Shown one piece after another: positions 1 through 15,000 of a stretch of 64,000 nt of DNA (the stretch's first letter is position 1; every line of letters begins with the position of its first letter). Location of the stretch: the NCBI RefSeq assembly GCF_029227915.1, contig NC_079885.1:7378001-7442000 (forward strand), given 5' to 3'. The notes beneath the pieces were generated by a model, which was not told the DNA's origin, did no database searches, and saw only the letters and a list, made by a program, of their open reading frames with translations. The stretch comes from Hydractinia symbiolongicarpus (taxonomy: Eukaryota; Cnidaria; Hydrozoa; Anthoathecata; Hydractiniidae). The translations under genes were made by a program, and so were the position numbers.

Positions 1-266
1 ACTTTATATAAGAAGGGAAAGAAAACGACAAGAGCAAGCAGAAGGTATTTCTTAGTTATCAATTTAACAGGAAATATACGTTTTTGTTAACATCGTCAAT
101 TTATTTTGTTTAGGAATTGTGTAAGTAAAAAAAGGTTCCCTGTTTTTCTACGTCGCCCTCTATAACACTATAAGATTATACAAATTAATTTACGGTCTCT
201 TTTTTTTAAGAATATATGCATGGTGTAAAAGATATTTAAAATAATATATATCTCATTGTTTGTACG

Positions 267-330
267 ATCGTTTTTACGATCATTTTACGGTCATTTTACG
301 GTTATTTTAAGGTAATTTTATAGTCATTTG
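267..330. repeat. short degenerate tandem repeat
   Basis: Five or so imperfect copies of a unit of about 11-13 bp (tac-g-gtcatttt type) follow each other. No function can be assigned. Confidence 0.45.
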
Positions 331-1484
331 CGGCATATGTAGGATAAGCGAACAATCGCAATTACTATTATGACCTGAATAACAGAGCCAAACTCTTACA
401 TATATATCGGTCCTTTTGATCAGATTAGTTAGTTGAAAAGACGCAAATTTACAGTAAGCACGCGCTCTATATTATAATCGTAAAACATTATTTACTGCTT
501 GGCTAATACTAGGAGGCCCAGCAAAGTCGGAATAGGTAAAATGGTACAAAACACTAGGTCGCAAACGAATTTCCTGCGGTCAGAATACTCACCGAGCTTT
601 TTAATTGATTACTTCTATTGTTCTTTACTCACGTGATAGTTGGAAATCCTTTATTCTTTAATATTTTGGACGGGCATTCACTCACCCGAACAGACATAAT
701 TAATTTCCGTACTATACATGAGGGTAAAATGTAATCGCACTGACTTTGTGCCTATTCTTTAATTTTAATTGGAGGCTAGCTCTGAGAAATTATTTTGTTT
801 TTGTTGGTGGATTTGAATTAGAGAATTGCTCTGACCATAGAGATCTGACACATTCGTCTGCGTCTAAGCTTTTATATGAGAGGAACTTAATTTTTTTAAA
901 TCCTCGAAGAAAGTTTATTTAACTAAGCTACTTGACCAAGAACATTTACTATAGCGTTTTATTTTTAGAAATCGAACCATACAACAAAGTTACAGTTCAA
1001 ACATAGGCTCAAATACAAGCAGTGTTGCAACTGAAAGAAATGACAATAAATAAGAAAAGAAAAAAAATCGGTCCCAGGGCGCGATTCCAAAAGACACAAA
1101 ATGAAGTCATAACGTAAAATGAGTTGTCACAAGCCATCTCCATCAGACTTAACAAAATAAATCTTTGCCAAAAATTCGCTAAGCATTTACGTTGGTAATA
1201 AAACCGAGTTTTGTAAATTTATTTTTTCTGACCTGGTAAATTTTCTACGTTTCAAAGAATGAAGTTGTGTGATGAGAGAAATCTAAAAGTAATCCACCAT
1301 TCTAAGTTGTCGATAAAAGTATTACTGAAAACTGAAACATTGATATAAATGCCTACATAAATTTTGTTTTTAATAAATACTAGCCGAATTCCCGTGGAAG
1401 AATCCACTGAATTTCTCATTAAACCGATATAAAGAGTACTAAACGAATACAACACACTAATGTGAATTTTCAAAACTCACATTT

Positions 1485-1560
1485 CAACCTCTACCCCGCT
1501 CCCCTTTGTCTCTTTTATAACGGGATGGCAAAGGAGAAAAAAGCCCTGGGATCGAGGTTG
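1485..1560. mobile_element. small MITE, CAACCTCG family, copy 1
   Basis: The left end reads CAACCTCTaCCCC and the right end reads CCCTGGGATCGAGGTTG, an imperfect inverted pair around a 76-bp element. The flanks CTCACATTT (1476-1484) and CTCACAATC (1561-1569) match at 7 of 9 positions, as expected for an old 9-bp target-site duplication. The same termini recur at 39769, 41962 and 42812. It has no coding capacity. Confidence 0.6.
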
Positions 1561-3000
1561 CTCACAATCTGCATTATTCTATGTTTATAAGCGCTGAAAC
1601 AAAACGTCTAAAAATATAAGCATGTGCAACAAAAAAGGTTTTAAAAAAATTATGAAATAAAAATGGCAAATGTCCAAAAAAATCAAAGGCGTCTAAAAAC
1701 CGAAATGCGCTAAAAACTATATACTTGCTTTGCAATTCCAGAAGTACACCAGGGAAAAAAAGGATACCAAACATTAAAAAAAATTCAAACATTTTTCGTT
1801 AAGTCATACAAAATCAGCTTTTCAGTCTATTGCATACAGCAAACCTTCCAAAGTTATACTCGAAATATAAGAAATTAATAGTTCGCAACACATAAAAATG
1901 AAATATAAGAACTTGAATCATGTTTAACGTTACCTTTTACGTTCACTGTATTTCCCTTCGTTGCAGAAACAAATTCCCCTATTTCAAAACGAATCCCATA
2001 TTGAAACGGTCGTTGTAAAAAGCTTTATTTGCTCGTGAGCTAACATTCTAAAAAAAATAAAAGATTCTTGGAACGAGCTTGTGTAGCACTGGTAATAGTA
2101 GGAAGTCCAAATTGGACGTGTTGCTGACATGCTAAAGTTTTAATAGAGAATGTTATCACGCGCAAATGATTTCCAAATGATTCCAGTTTTTCAGTTAACA
2201 CATGCTGCCCAGGACTTTAGCCGCAAATTTGTTTGACTGGGTAGATTGGTCAGACATTAAGCAGACTTTTCTGCAACATGACAGAAAAAGTCGTCAGATA
2301 AAAAAATATAAATTTTAGAAAAAAGTTAGGCTGTTTTAAAACAGACACTTATCTCTTGAGAAAGCTCTACAGACGTCGTTTGAAACTAATTCTTTGTTCC
2401 AAACTATTAAAATCTCAGTCAAGGCAGAAGAAAAAATTATGAGTTACGAAGGAAGAAAAAATTTGCTGGAATCAGATATTAACGCATAACGAAATTATAA
2501 GAATTTAAAGGTTGGTACAGAGACGTAAGACGGACCTTTCTGTACACATCTACAAAAAGACAAAAATAAAGTGACAATGAATTTTAAATACAGAAAAAAA
2601 TTAAAGTTTTATTAGTGTTTATTACGATCAAACACTTCACTTGCATGTTTTGTGTATAATAAAATTCGATACCCATGGTTAAACTTTCGTTAAACTTTCT
2701 TTAAACAATGAAAATACGCTTCAGTGCTCCACACATAGTGCGCTTTCACACTGAGAATACAAAAATAAACAAAAATATGATTATTCAACTATATCAGCAG
2801 TAATAAAGTAATTGACATTCTCTTTTACAAATCATTTTCAATAGAATAATGAATATATTTCAAATGCTATCGTTCCTGGAAGTCAATTTCTGATTGGTTA
2901 ATTTTAACGATACGCGAAAGGGTTACTGGGTATTGTGTTAAAATTATTTTAGCCGCAATTACTTTTCATGTAGAAACTTTACAGGCATGATGTTAAAAGA

Positions 3001-3037
3001 ATGGCTTATTTATTAAAGATATACACCATTACTGCAG
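3001..3037 (+). CDS. first coding exon of the multi-CAP gene (signal peptide part)
   Basis: ATG at 3001 opens MAYLLKIYTITA and ends after one base of the next codon at a strong donor (GTAAGA, 3038). Joined in phase to the exon at 5081, which begins VLLSIELDD, it gives a continuous hydrophobic stretch typical of a signal peptide. An in-frame TAA just upstream (2995-2997) makes this the first possible Met. The match of phase and of hydrophobic core supports the join; the intervening 2-kb intron carries a SINE-like sequence and an inverted-repeat element. Confidence 0.55.
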
Positions 3038-6000
3038 GTAAGAACAATGGAATCTGTTTAATGAATTTCGTCTTTAGTGTGTCTACATGAGCTCCAAGTG
3101 GATTAATTTCTATGGCAGAATGCTTGAAATGTTTGTTTGTCTTGTAAGTTCGTCTTTCCTAACAATCTTAACACGGGAAACAATGCTACACTTCTTGTTC
3201 AAAAGCAAAAATCAATTTTAATTTTTAATTATAGCGTAGTTTCCTTACTTTTGAAAACATACAACATAATCTTAGCTGCGGGGAAACCAAACAACACCAC
3301 TGCAGTAGCCGCCGTTTGGCTCGAAACCTCAAGAAAATCGGAAGTTTGTTTGAGTTAAGGAAAGTTTAATAAATCTGATGTGGTGATGTTTGAGAAATGC
3401 TTGCGTGTTTAGAATACTTAAAGGACGGACCATAATTTAACCCCTTTACTTCGCATGTCGCATTTGGGGCAAATGCATCTTAAGGGTATATGGTTCCACG
3501 ACATTCTAACCAATAAGTTTTATAGGGAACTAGCAAGGCTGTATTCCAGGCGAAACAAAGAAAGAGTTCGGGAGTTCCAATTATCCGTTGTATTAATCTG
3601 TTGCTTTTGTGAAAAAGACTTTCGCGATTAAATACATCCTGATAACCTCTAATTTTGGTATCTGATAAAAGAAGCCTAGATAGTGCTATGATTAAATGAA
3701 AATATAAATATAGCTAGACAAGTCAAGACCATTATATAAGCTATGTTGTGCGCGGAACCGAAACTACAAAAACCTTCACATGGCTCGCCTCAGTACAGTT
3801 TGTAAAATCAATTTCCAACATTGCAGATCGTTAGCTCAGTCGGTGGAGCGCTTGACTCATGTCCAAAAGGTCGTGGGTTCGATCCCTACATAAGGCCGAT
3901 GTCTAGCTGTACAGAAAAATCATAGATTTCTGTAGCTCAAATGAGAGCTTTAAACACTTTAGCTGCCTTTGTTCTTAATCCGGGAAATTAGTGTGATCAA
4001 CCACATAAGGTATAAACTACACCTTTTCTAGCGTTGTGAAACACGGCTTTGGCACACAACTGACCCGGTTGGCCTCACGTCATGATTGACTCGACCTTAT
4101 AAAAAGAACCGCGCTAAAAAGTCTTGAAAGTTTGAATCGGCACGCTGCACTTTATATAATGGCCCTGAGGGCCTTTTTATATGAGAACCGAGAAACTCAC
4201 CCATCGAGTTTCCCGGTAGAGCAGGTTAATATCAACTCGGGTTTACATGTAAGTTTGTCATGTTCCATCCCAGGTTTATATAAAGAAAAATTGGCGGGAA
4301 ACTAAAAGTGGCGGAGTGAATATGTAAGCAAATATGGCTTCCAACAACAGAAAAAAGAAGATAGCGATACTGTTGATTCTTGAAACAACTGTGTTATCAC
4401 TATTAATTATTTCTCAAATTTTTTGAAAACTCCAGTATTCTATCATTTCTGACCAATTTAAGTTTTATTTATTAAAATCTTCCACACGCTTGAAACAGGA
4501 TTAAAAGTTAATCTTAGATCATTCTCAATTGTAATTTTAGTAAACCTTGGTGTTTTCAGTATGTTTCATGGATTTGGTGTCTTTTATTACAATTACACTA
4601 TGATACAAAAACAAATATGTCCATTGATATGCAGTAATAGTGATAATTATTTGCTCCTCTAAGGTTGCATAAACTTTTTTCGTACTTAGCCACCGGATTT
4701 TTCTGTTTACATGGACAAATATCCATCCCGTTTAACCGGGATCCCAGCTCACTTGCCCGGGATCTCGGTTGACCGAGTTTCCCGTTGTAACCGGGGCCAG
4801 ACGAACATGCACCATATAAACACGATTTAATTTTCAGCATTTTTCCGCAAATATCCGAGATCTCAGTCATGCGCGATATCTCGGTGGACCGAGTTTCCCG
4901 GTCTCATATAAAAAGGCTTTAAGAAATGTCTGACTTGCTATCGAAAGTATCAGGGTTCCAAGAATTTTAATACAAGATGGCGCACGTTTGTTTATCCAGT
5001 AAACGCTTTCATTTTACAAAGTACTAGGTGGAAATGTTCTGACCTGTCACATTCCCATCTCAAATTCTTTATATTTGCAGTGTTGCTGAGTATTGAGTTG
5101 GATGATACTTTATGTTATTCAAGAAAGATAAATGTCAAGCGAAATAATAATCATAGAACTCATGTTTATTCAAATCTACAAAGTAGTAAAAGGGAACACC
5201 CATTTGGAAATTATACTTTTAAAAGAAGAAACAGTACTATAACCAGCTTCAGTAGAAACTTTCCAAAGAATATTATCTTTTCACCAGAGTACTATTACAG
5301 TGGTAAGAAAAGGAAAACTCTAACTGTAAATGGAACTAAACGAGATATTCTTTTGCTACCTCAAGTGGATACAGGAATTTTAACTGGACAACCTACCCAA
5401 GTATTGCAAAACCAGCTATATCAGAATTCTTACAGATTTGCACCCCAATCAGCATTAAACTTGATTGGTTCACGTAGACAGAGTGAATATGTTGACGAAG
5501 GATATGCTTCAAAAAGTCAAGATGAGAGCTACGCACTTCCAGCAGATGACAGATTGTATGGTGAGGACAGATCAGATGCAGATTCTTCATATATTCTACC
5601 ACAAAGCTCTGCTCAAATAGGTAATTGATCACTATATATATATTACTTTTTAATCAAACTGCTGTATATATATATATAAATTGCCTTAGTTACTGTAGTT
5701 GGAAATGGGTTGCTGCAGCTAGAATCAGAATATGATTACCTTTATGCATTAAATAAGCTCTCCTCAAATACACACCTTTTTTGAAATACTGTCATTAGAG
5801 CAAAAAACAAATGTATAGCCTTCATTGGTGTCTGTATATCGAATTATTCTGGTGATTTTTTCTCTTGCGAAAATAAGTATTAAAAATATAGAATATAGAA
5901 TATAAGTATATATATAATATAAATAATCAACTGAACGTGCAAAATGTTGTGACTCCACTATCAAGACTATACAGGCGTGATTAAAAATTCTAGGCATGAA

Positions 6001-9000
6001 GGTAAAAATCTCATTTTTACACATAAAAAGTAGTGTATCAAATTTCCATGTGCACCAAAGTTGTTTTGTAATGACATGACTCCAATTAATGCAGGTCAAC
6101 TTAATTAATGTCAAATGTTTTCGTGAATTTCGCGAATTGAAATTTCAATACAAAATTAAATGTGACTCATAAATTATATATTTATGAGTGTTTGTCATTG
6201 CCATGTTAGTGTACATATGTACCATTTACCTATGTGCCTGTCAAGTCAGTAGCACTTATTTTGGCAGCAGTTTGTTAGTATTGATGCTGCATTTGCCTTA
6301 TGGTTTACCTTTTTTAGTGTTAACAGTTTTTCTTATACCTTTATGTCTGCTGCTTATTAATCTATCCATATCTAATCAATCATTGGTATTTATCACCTAT
6401 GCAAATGGATGCTACTATATTTTATCTCATTTACTCACTGTACTCTGTATTTTTCTGTGTTTTTTATGTGTGAGTTTAATCCTACAAAAATAATTTTCCT
6501 GCTGGATTTAAAAAAATAATCAGCAGAATTAAAAAATAATTCTGTTCCAAAACTTAAACTCAACTTGAAGATTAAAGGGAGCCTAAAGTATAAAATGATG
6601 CTGGACTTATATTATAGAGTTAAAAAAAGTTGATTAACAGTCTTTTTAAATTTTTTAAAAAGCTCTTCTCGTTTTCAAGATATTTACATTTATAGAATTT
6701 CAGATTAAATTATGCTGCATAAATTATAATGTCATATTTAAGTAATAGCAAATTTTGACACTTTCTGTCATCAGTAATTTTGAACCTAAGGGATGTGCAT
6801 GTAACCTTTATTAATGCATAGATAATATAAAGGTGAATTAATGAACATAATCTTTTTTTCCAAAATGACACTTGTTTGCTCGTCTTAGGCCTTCTAATTT
6901 ATTGCTGATGATCCCATAACTTGGGATTTACATGTGAGTGAGGTGTAATTTTGTGGGTAAACATATAAGGGCTATATGTACTCAAAATTTATTACTAAGA
7001 GCTACAAATTTTTTTATTAAGTCCAGCATCATTTTATATCTCGGCATCACTTAAGTTGAGGTTCTGGTAAATTCCTTAATTTTTAAAACTTAATATAAAT
7101 GCATATTATGGAGAGAAAAAAAATTAACAAATTTTTAGTTTCTTTCAAGTATATGTGTGGTATATATCATGTTAAAATTGATGACATCAGCAAAATGACG
7201 TCAACAGGATTTTTAATGTCACATTGTAAATAAAAAAAGGAATATAGACATGACATACTTACTATCACACCAATTCTAGATTAAAGGTTACAGAGGGAGG
7301 TAGAAGGGGGGGAGCCTGGGCGAAGGTCTAGAAAAACCTAGGATGAAGCGGACCAAAACATACTATTTTTAATATTTACTTATTTTTTTTTTATATTTCC
7401 AGCAAATGCACCTGAAAGCACAAGAGCAATATTTGAGGATTCGATACCTACAAATTTATTAAAAATGGAAGGTCTGCAGCAGACTGAAGAAAACTTAGTT
7501 GGTTGGTGTTTTAATTAATTTTTTCTGTTTTTCATAATTTGCAGTGTTTGACATTATATTGTTTAAGTCTTACTTTATTTGTTCTCAACTTTTTTAAATA
7601 TCTGTTTTATAATTAGCTATCGATCTGTGAGCCAATAAGGTTTTTTAATCATTGTATAATCATAGTAATAACCCCCATTTATGTAAATTTTATTACTACA
7701 TGCTAACAGGCAGGTAAGGATGCGCGAAATAGCGATATGGAAAATAAGTACGACGGGTGATCTCCCATGGAGTTTTTCGTGGGCTAACGACTTGTACAAG
7801 TAATTATGCTGCGATATTTTATACAGTATTTTTATTTTGCGAAAAAAAATGATGCATTTTGAGCAAGAATTAGATTTTGAGGATTTAAAATGCATGAAAG
7901 CTGGATTTCAATTTTGCAGAATATTTACATACACCTTTCCCGAGACTTATTATTTTGATGTGCCACAACTTTTTCTGTCGAGTTTTATGAAAAACGGACA
8001 ACATATTTGAATTCCCTATCAAAAATGTCATAAACAAAGAAAATTTCGAAACAATGCAGCAAGTAAACAACCTGCTATTCTAATTTAAAGATTTGTGGCA
8101 TGTCCAACCTCTTTTTGAAAACGAGGCAGGACATGGTAACTTGAGCATTAAGAAGACTTTAACTGTGATATATATCTCCTCAAAATAGCAATTTCTGTTG
8201 GCGTATCAAGTTAAACTTTTACACATAAATTAAACAAACTATGCTGAATTCAAAAATGGTATTCATATTTTACAAGTTTAAAAAAAGTATGACTCGTGGT
8301 CTCGGGAAAGGTGTATTAGGTGTCCAAAACTAAATAAAAAAGACTAATTGTTATTGAAACAAAGATGTTTTTTTTAAATTTCGAAAGAATTTAATATCGT
8401 GGATCATTCCTTAATTTGTCATGTAAACAAACTTTATTTTATATCAATAGTAAAAGTGTTCCTATTTATTATTAAGGAAAACTTGTTTCAAGCAGTCCTC
8501 AAGGAACTTCAAAGTCAACAACAGAAAGTGCAGTTGCTCAACCACATTATAACGAAGGATATAGGAATGTTGTTGATAGCATCTTGTTGGATAAATTGCT
8601 GAACCCCCACGCACAAAGAAACAATGTGACATGTGATCCTGTAGCAAGATCAGCTGCAGCAAACTGTAGCAATTCAACTGACCCTCTTTGTTACGATAGC
8701 GGTAAGGGGTTCTTTTTGATATATATATATTTTTAATTTCAATGATTATCATTTTTTCTTTCTCTTTTTACTATTGGTACATAAATTTTTGATAACACAA
8801 TAAGTCAGTTTTTGTTTGTAGTTTTTTAGTCACACAAATACGTACTGGTTACAAAGTGCATTCTTTTTTTCGCTACAAGTTTTTTTAAACACCATTTGTA
8901 AGAATCTTTTGGGAAAAATTTACTTCAGCAGCGAAATTACTTGACAGAATTTAAAAACATTGTGTTTTAAAATACCATTAGATATTGAAGTCAATGCATA

Positions 9001-12000
9001 CACCACAAAGTGCACTGAAATGGGTCTTAGAAAAATATAAGATAATAATGTCCAATGTTTAGATTTACACTCCTTCCGAAAACATGGCTTAGTTCAACAC
9101 CAAACGTTTCGAAATGTGCATTCAACACCACCAATTGAATTAAACGATGTTTTAAATCAAGAAGCTCAAATGTATGCAGAAAAGTTGTCAAATATGAAGT
9201 TAGCATATTCCGACCCAAAAGAAAGGCCTGGTCAAGGAGAGAATATTGCTGTTCGCTGCTCAGATGATAAAACTTTACTAACAGCCAAGGAAGCTGTTTC
9301 GTATTGGTAGGACTAAATTTTTTTTTTTTAAATTTAGGCAGCTGGCTTGGTTGAACAGATTAGGTTATTGGAACTTTAGGTCCATAAAGGTTTAAAAACA
9401 TTTTACTTTTGAAGAGTGCTGTATACAGAACTGTATAACCTGAAGATAAGGTTTTGGTTTTTATGAGCTATATTTTCAGATAAGTATCTGATGTATCTTG
9501 TTATGACTTTTTCAAATGATATTGTTATCTCTTTAACATTATCATTTGCTAGGGTTATTTTTTATAAAAGAAAGTTCCCCTCTCCCAAGCTACACAGGCA
9601 AATGGGTAACAACTTTGTGACTGGCGCCACATACTAAAAATATGCATTTTTTTAAGCGAATCACAATTTCACTTAGGTATAACAAAGTATGTAAGAACGA
9701 TTTCCATTTCGATGGGTATTCTCCAGAACTAAGTCAGTTTGCACAAGTTGTATGGAAAGGCTCGAACTATCTTGGCATGGGAAGAGCAACAAAGAAAAAT
9801 GGTGACTTGATGTGTACTTACATTGTGGCTAGATATTCACCGCAAGCATCGAAAGATGGATTTGTTGAGAATGTACCTAAAGGAGATTTTAATGAGATCG
9901 GGTTTTGCTCTAAAAAGTGTCTTACAGGAGTTCCTGATGAAGATAATGCGAAAAGTAAGACGAGTATTTATTTCTGATATGATTCCATAAAGTTTGGGGC
10001 AATATGTTGGTGCAGTTGAAGTAATTTTCTGGAATTTTTTATCGAGCTGGCTGTCTTGTTGTAACGTCTCAAGAAACTTATCATTCCAAACTGATTTAAG
10101 TCCTGCTCTGCAAATTAGTTGAAAGTACATATAAAATTTAACAATATCTAAGATATATTTTTCTCTGGTAACTTGTTTGTAAGAACTCTTTTTATCTTCT
10201 TAAGTAAGAGTTACGTCTACCTTTAAAATAGTACTTAAATATCCATTACGTACAAGGAAGTTATCTTATCTTTATTTTTTCAATCCTCTTATTATTGATT
10301 TTTATACCTATAAATTCCTTTTTGATTGATATAGCAATAATTAAATTGAAAATGAAAAATTTCAGTTTCAGTTGAAAATAAATCAAGCGATTCGACTGTG
10401 AAAGATTTATCTCACAAAGATGGAAGTTCGTCTTATAATAAAGCGCACAAAAGCCTAAAAGATTTAAATCAATATGACGATTTGCAGCCTTCACAATCAA
10501 GCACCTTCGACAACATGCCAGGTAATTTACAAAGAGTTGATGAGATAGACAATGATTCTCCTTCTCCACCAAACTCTAAGGCTGTTAGCGTCCCAATGAT
10601 TATAAAGTCAGTTGGTAATGTCATCGTTCCTGGAACAAGTAATATGTCTAGGACTCACAAAACACCAGTAAATGCCAGTTCCAGACAAATGAAAAAAGGT
10701 AATGGCAACCGTAATCCTGCTCTTGTGTCGTTTCATGCGGATCATGGCACGCATGTTTTTGAAAACTTGAGGCAGGGCGACACCCATGAAAATTATATCC
10801 ACCCTACTATAGATGCATTACATGTTGAACATAAACATTTGCAGGAAAGAGAGAAAGGCTTAACAGAAGAAATAAAACAAGAAAAATCGTTGGAGGAAAA
10901 AATAAAATCTAATGAACAATCAAACATAGAAACGGGCAAAAAATTTATATCCAAACTTGCAAACACTGAGAATGTTCATAGTGCAAAGTTTTCAAGTAAG
11001 AACAATAATGGAAAGTTTAATGTGGATGAAACAAACAAACAACCTGAAACAGGTAGTACTCACGATAAAGGAAAGCAAGTTAATAGCTTTGCAGGGAATC
11101 GAGATAACACCGAATCTGTAACCTCTACTGATAATAAAACTAATACAAAGGAAGCTGATGTGATAAAAAACAATACGAATGATGACGCAAGTAATGCAAC
11201 AACACAAAATGATAATAATCTATTTAAACAAGATCCAAATTCAAATGGAATAACCGTTTATGTTAAGGAGAATGAGTATTCAGTAAACGACAAGAGTGAA
11301 CAGACCGACACAAACAACAGTTCAAGGATTTTACCAAACTCTTCAAATTCTTTGCATAGACAGCAGACAAGCCGTAACAATCCAGGTAATTTAAAAGCTA
11401 TTTTTGTTGTTGTTGTTGTCGGTTGCTAACCCTAAACTTTCAAACAAGCTAATTTTGTGTCAATGTCCTTGAAATGCTATGCAGAAATTTGTTTTTATTG
11501 TTTTGCTTTTGATTCACCAAGACCTACATGTGAATTTCAATTTCGGCGCAGTCTTTATTTTAATGTCATCAAAATTCTTTTTTTGGCGAAATTCGCAAAC
11601 ATTATTTCCTGCCAAATATTAGGACTTACCAACTTCGCGAAAATAAGTTTTCGCGAAAAAATTAGTTTCCTTAAGATAGGGATTCCTAGACAACTTTTCA
11701 AGCTTTAAAAACAGAAGAAGTATAAAGTTTTAAATGTTAAGACTGAAATACAAGATAAGCTTTATAGAAGGTTGTTTAAACACTGATTACAAATTTTCTG
11801 GTACATTATGGATATCTATCGTAACTATTTAAATGGAATACACATTGTTTTTTTATAAGAACACAAAAATCGGGGATAGCCTTCCAATGTTCTTAATTTT
11901 TATATGTCATAGCCTAAAAATGTTTTCACAATGTTCTTAACCTTTTTTATATATCAATGAAAATATAAACTTAGGCAGCGTTTACATGAATCTTTTTCTC

Positions 12001-15000
12001 AAATTGCGAAAATGAAACCTTCTTTCTCAAAGCTTAGTTTAGACAATGTACAATGTTGTAAGAAAAAATAAAATTTTGATTTAAATCAGAATAAAACTTA
12101 TGACTCATTTTGTTGTAGATATTATGGTATTCATCAACAAGTCTTCTAATGAAGTTCAAGACATACAGCAGAAGATGAACGAAATGATAAGCAAAGAAAA
12201 AACAGTTTCTGACAGTCAGCCAGAAAAGGAGTCGTCACAAGAAGCACCTGTTGAGCTGAGAATAAATAATACAACGAAGCAATCTTCGGATGGAGAAGGT
12301 AATAAATAGCTTATTTCATAATTTGCGTATTTTGGGTAAAATTTACTATTATAAGGGCTACGAAATCGCATTGGTCTTTTTTTTCGCCATCACCATAACA
12401 TAAACTACTACATCAGTTAGAGACGTTGAAAATTTTAAATTCAGATACATTTTCCACCATTTTGATAACACGCACGGTATATGTCAAAAATCTGATTTTA
12501 TATGCCAGTCAAAAGTGGTGCTTCTTTAGTCTTCTTTAGTCTTCTTTGTTTGAAGATCTCAGCTTTATTGAAATGCTACTAGAAAATAACTAAATAAATA
12601 AAGAGAAATTGCAATTAATAGCAAAACTAGAGAAAAAAAGCAAAATTTTTTCACCTAATCCACTCTCATACTACACCTAAAATGGATATAAAACATTGGA
12701 AATCCTCACCACAAATAACCTACTGCAATATAAACTTTGGCGTTTTTACCCTCTGTTTTAAACAGATGTTATATAGAGAAAACCCGCAAGTTAAGAATGC
12801 TTCGCCACAGCTGCCAAAAAGATTGGTAAAATTAAGTAAAAATTGTCAAAAATCTGAAGTTTCAAAGGTATTAAAATTACTATGTACTATGTACTATGTA
12901 ATTTCTACATCAGATGTTCACAACGAAAAAGAAACTACCAAATCAAGCGATTCCACCACAAGACACATGTTACAGAACTTCTTTCAAGACGTTCAAGTAA
13001 CTCCTGATGTTAATGACGCTCGCTACATTCAGTTGCTGCCTTCCAGAGGTACATGTTTATGTTTAATGAAATATTTGGCTTACACCGTTGTTATAAGTGT
13101 AGTTCACTACTCGGGCTCTTTTGTAAACCTTATCATGCTAAAAATGATTAAGTATACAATAAAAGAAAGCCAAAGTACTTACGTCAGGTTTGCATATAAA
13201 CCATACGAGTGCTTCAAACTCTGCTTATTTTTTTTGTTTAATGCATTGTCACAATCGCGTTTGCATGAAATGAAGAATATATTCTTTACTCCTTTGTCTT
13301 CTATTTTTTTTTCTTTATTTAAACATAAATATTCAGGCATTTGTTTCAATGTAATTTAGGTAAACTAGTCGTTAGCCCGTGAAAAATCCACGGGTTCGCC
13401 CGTTCTTTTTATACCGCATTGCGTGCGTCTTGCTACCTGCGCAGCTAAGCTACCATTTTGCGTGACAGACAGACGGACAGACGTATACGGGTGTTATAAT
13501 ATAGACTAGTCGTTAGCCCGTGGAAAAATCAACGGGGTGACCCGTCCTTTAAATTAGCCCGTTGCAACAAAGTGGACAAAAATTTATCGCATTTGGTATT
13601 GATGGGCTTTTTAAAAATTTCGTGTTTCTGTTACGGGACACGGCTTTTGCGGACACACAGACAGACAGACGACGGCTATTATTACAGAGATTTCACCAAG
13701 TCGATTTACACAATAATTGTTGTTTAAGTAAAATTCAATAAATACTTTATTTTTATTTTCTATTTTACTCTTAGAGCTCAGTGAATTTCGCAACGAAATT
13801 TGGAAAAAACATAATGCGTATCGAATGTTACATGGATCAGCACCGTTATTGCTGGACAATGACTTAAGTCGTGATGCACAGTTATATGCAGCCTATGCTG
13901 CAAAACATGGAACGGTAGCTCATTCCAACACCGACACAAGACCTGATACTGGAGAAAGTGTTGCGGAGATGTGTACGAAAGAGGGAGTTCTTCCTTCAGC
14001 GGAACATGTCGTCAACAAATGGTATGAATCAATCGTTTACTTGTGACAAAAAACAGATGGTGCAAAATTGACAGTTCCCCATATATTTTTCAAATATATA
14101 ACTTAGTTTTTGCTCCGAAAGCTATTTCAAGAACGTGATTTCCTCTGTCCCCAGAAGGCGATCAGTTACATTCAGTTCTCCATATATGTTTTACATATTT
14201 AACTTAGTTTTAATATTGTTAGAGCGTAATTACCTCTGTCCAATAGAAGGTGATCAGTTTTAATTTCAAAAACTTATGGACCTTCTTTTTCATTATGAAG
14301 GTTGGGCAAATAAGAAAGTATATGTCTTGTAAACAATAACCAGCTTTATAAATCATACATTTTTGATGTATGTTGGTACCTATGAGAAAACTTGTCTCTC
14401 TTATCTGTACACCTATAACAAGTTGCAGAGAATTAGGTATGGAGTGTGTATAAGTTCATAAACGAGTTCAGCGTTTCAAATATTTAGGTATTCTGAAGTG
14501 TGCAATCCAGGTTACGATTTTACAAAGGATATCAAGCAGCCAGGCACCGGTCACTTCACGCAAATCATTTGGAGAGATACACAAAGGCTCGGAGTTGGGT
14601 TAGCTGTAGCTGATACTCCGAGTGGAGACTCCTGCTCATATGTCGTAACAAGGTATCATATCGTGATATAACAACTAGATACTGTAGACGCCATGGCTTT
14701 TACAAATTTAGAAAAAATAACGTCATCTTCTAAGGTGTATAAAACTCTTAAAAAGATGATGTTCTAAAAATGTTTTCGTTTTTATTAGCTATATTATTAT
14801 TCAAAATATCTTTTCAGTCGCTATTAATGTTTTTGAAAAACTAGTAAAGAGAGATCCTAATGCATTTGAGGTGTTTATTTGAGTTCGGAATGTCATACAC
14901 AAATTATTAAATACCCAAACCTTCAATTCTACTTTCTCTTTATGAATACTAAAATAACAGTATTGACCCATAGTGTTATTTGATTGGCCAAAAATTGAAT

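Larger units (their letters stand above)
1..3000. other. 5' intergenic region, no gene recognised
   Basis: No open frame here shows a recognisable domain or a consistent exon series. A degenerate tandem run with a unit like ACGGTCATTTT lies at about 267-330, and a small inverted-repeat element lies at 1485-1560. The promoter of the multi-CAP gene should lie at the right end, since its first ATG is proposed at 3001, but I see no convincing TATA box or initiator. Confidence 0.5.

Noticed and set aside
3829-3900. possible functional tRNA gene
   Set aside because: A and B boxes are recognisable, but the 5' and 3' ends do not pair as an acceptor stem, and the downstream tail looks SINE-like.
4334-4426. 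ATG opening a hydrophobic peptide (MASNNRKKKIAILLILE), considered as the signal peptide of the multi-CAP gene
   Set aside because: It lies inside the inverted-repeat element 4169-4920, runs into a stop, and has no donor in the needed phase. The exon at 3001 fits better.
12769-12868. open segment between AAACAG and AAGGTATTA, considered as an extra linker exon
   Set aside because: In the phase required by its neighbours it hits TAG at once; its open frame does not connect to either side.
12682-13359. 225-codon open frame on the + strand
   Set aside because: Only 12914-13048 has splice sites in phase with the CAP gene. The rest is intron read in the same frame.
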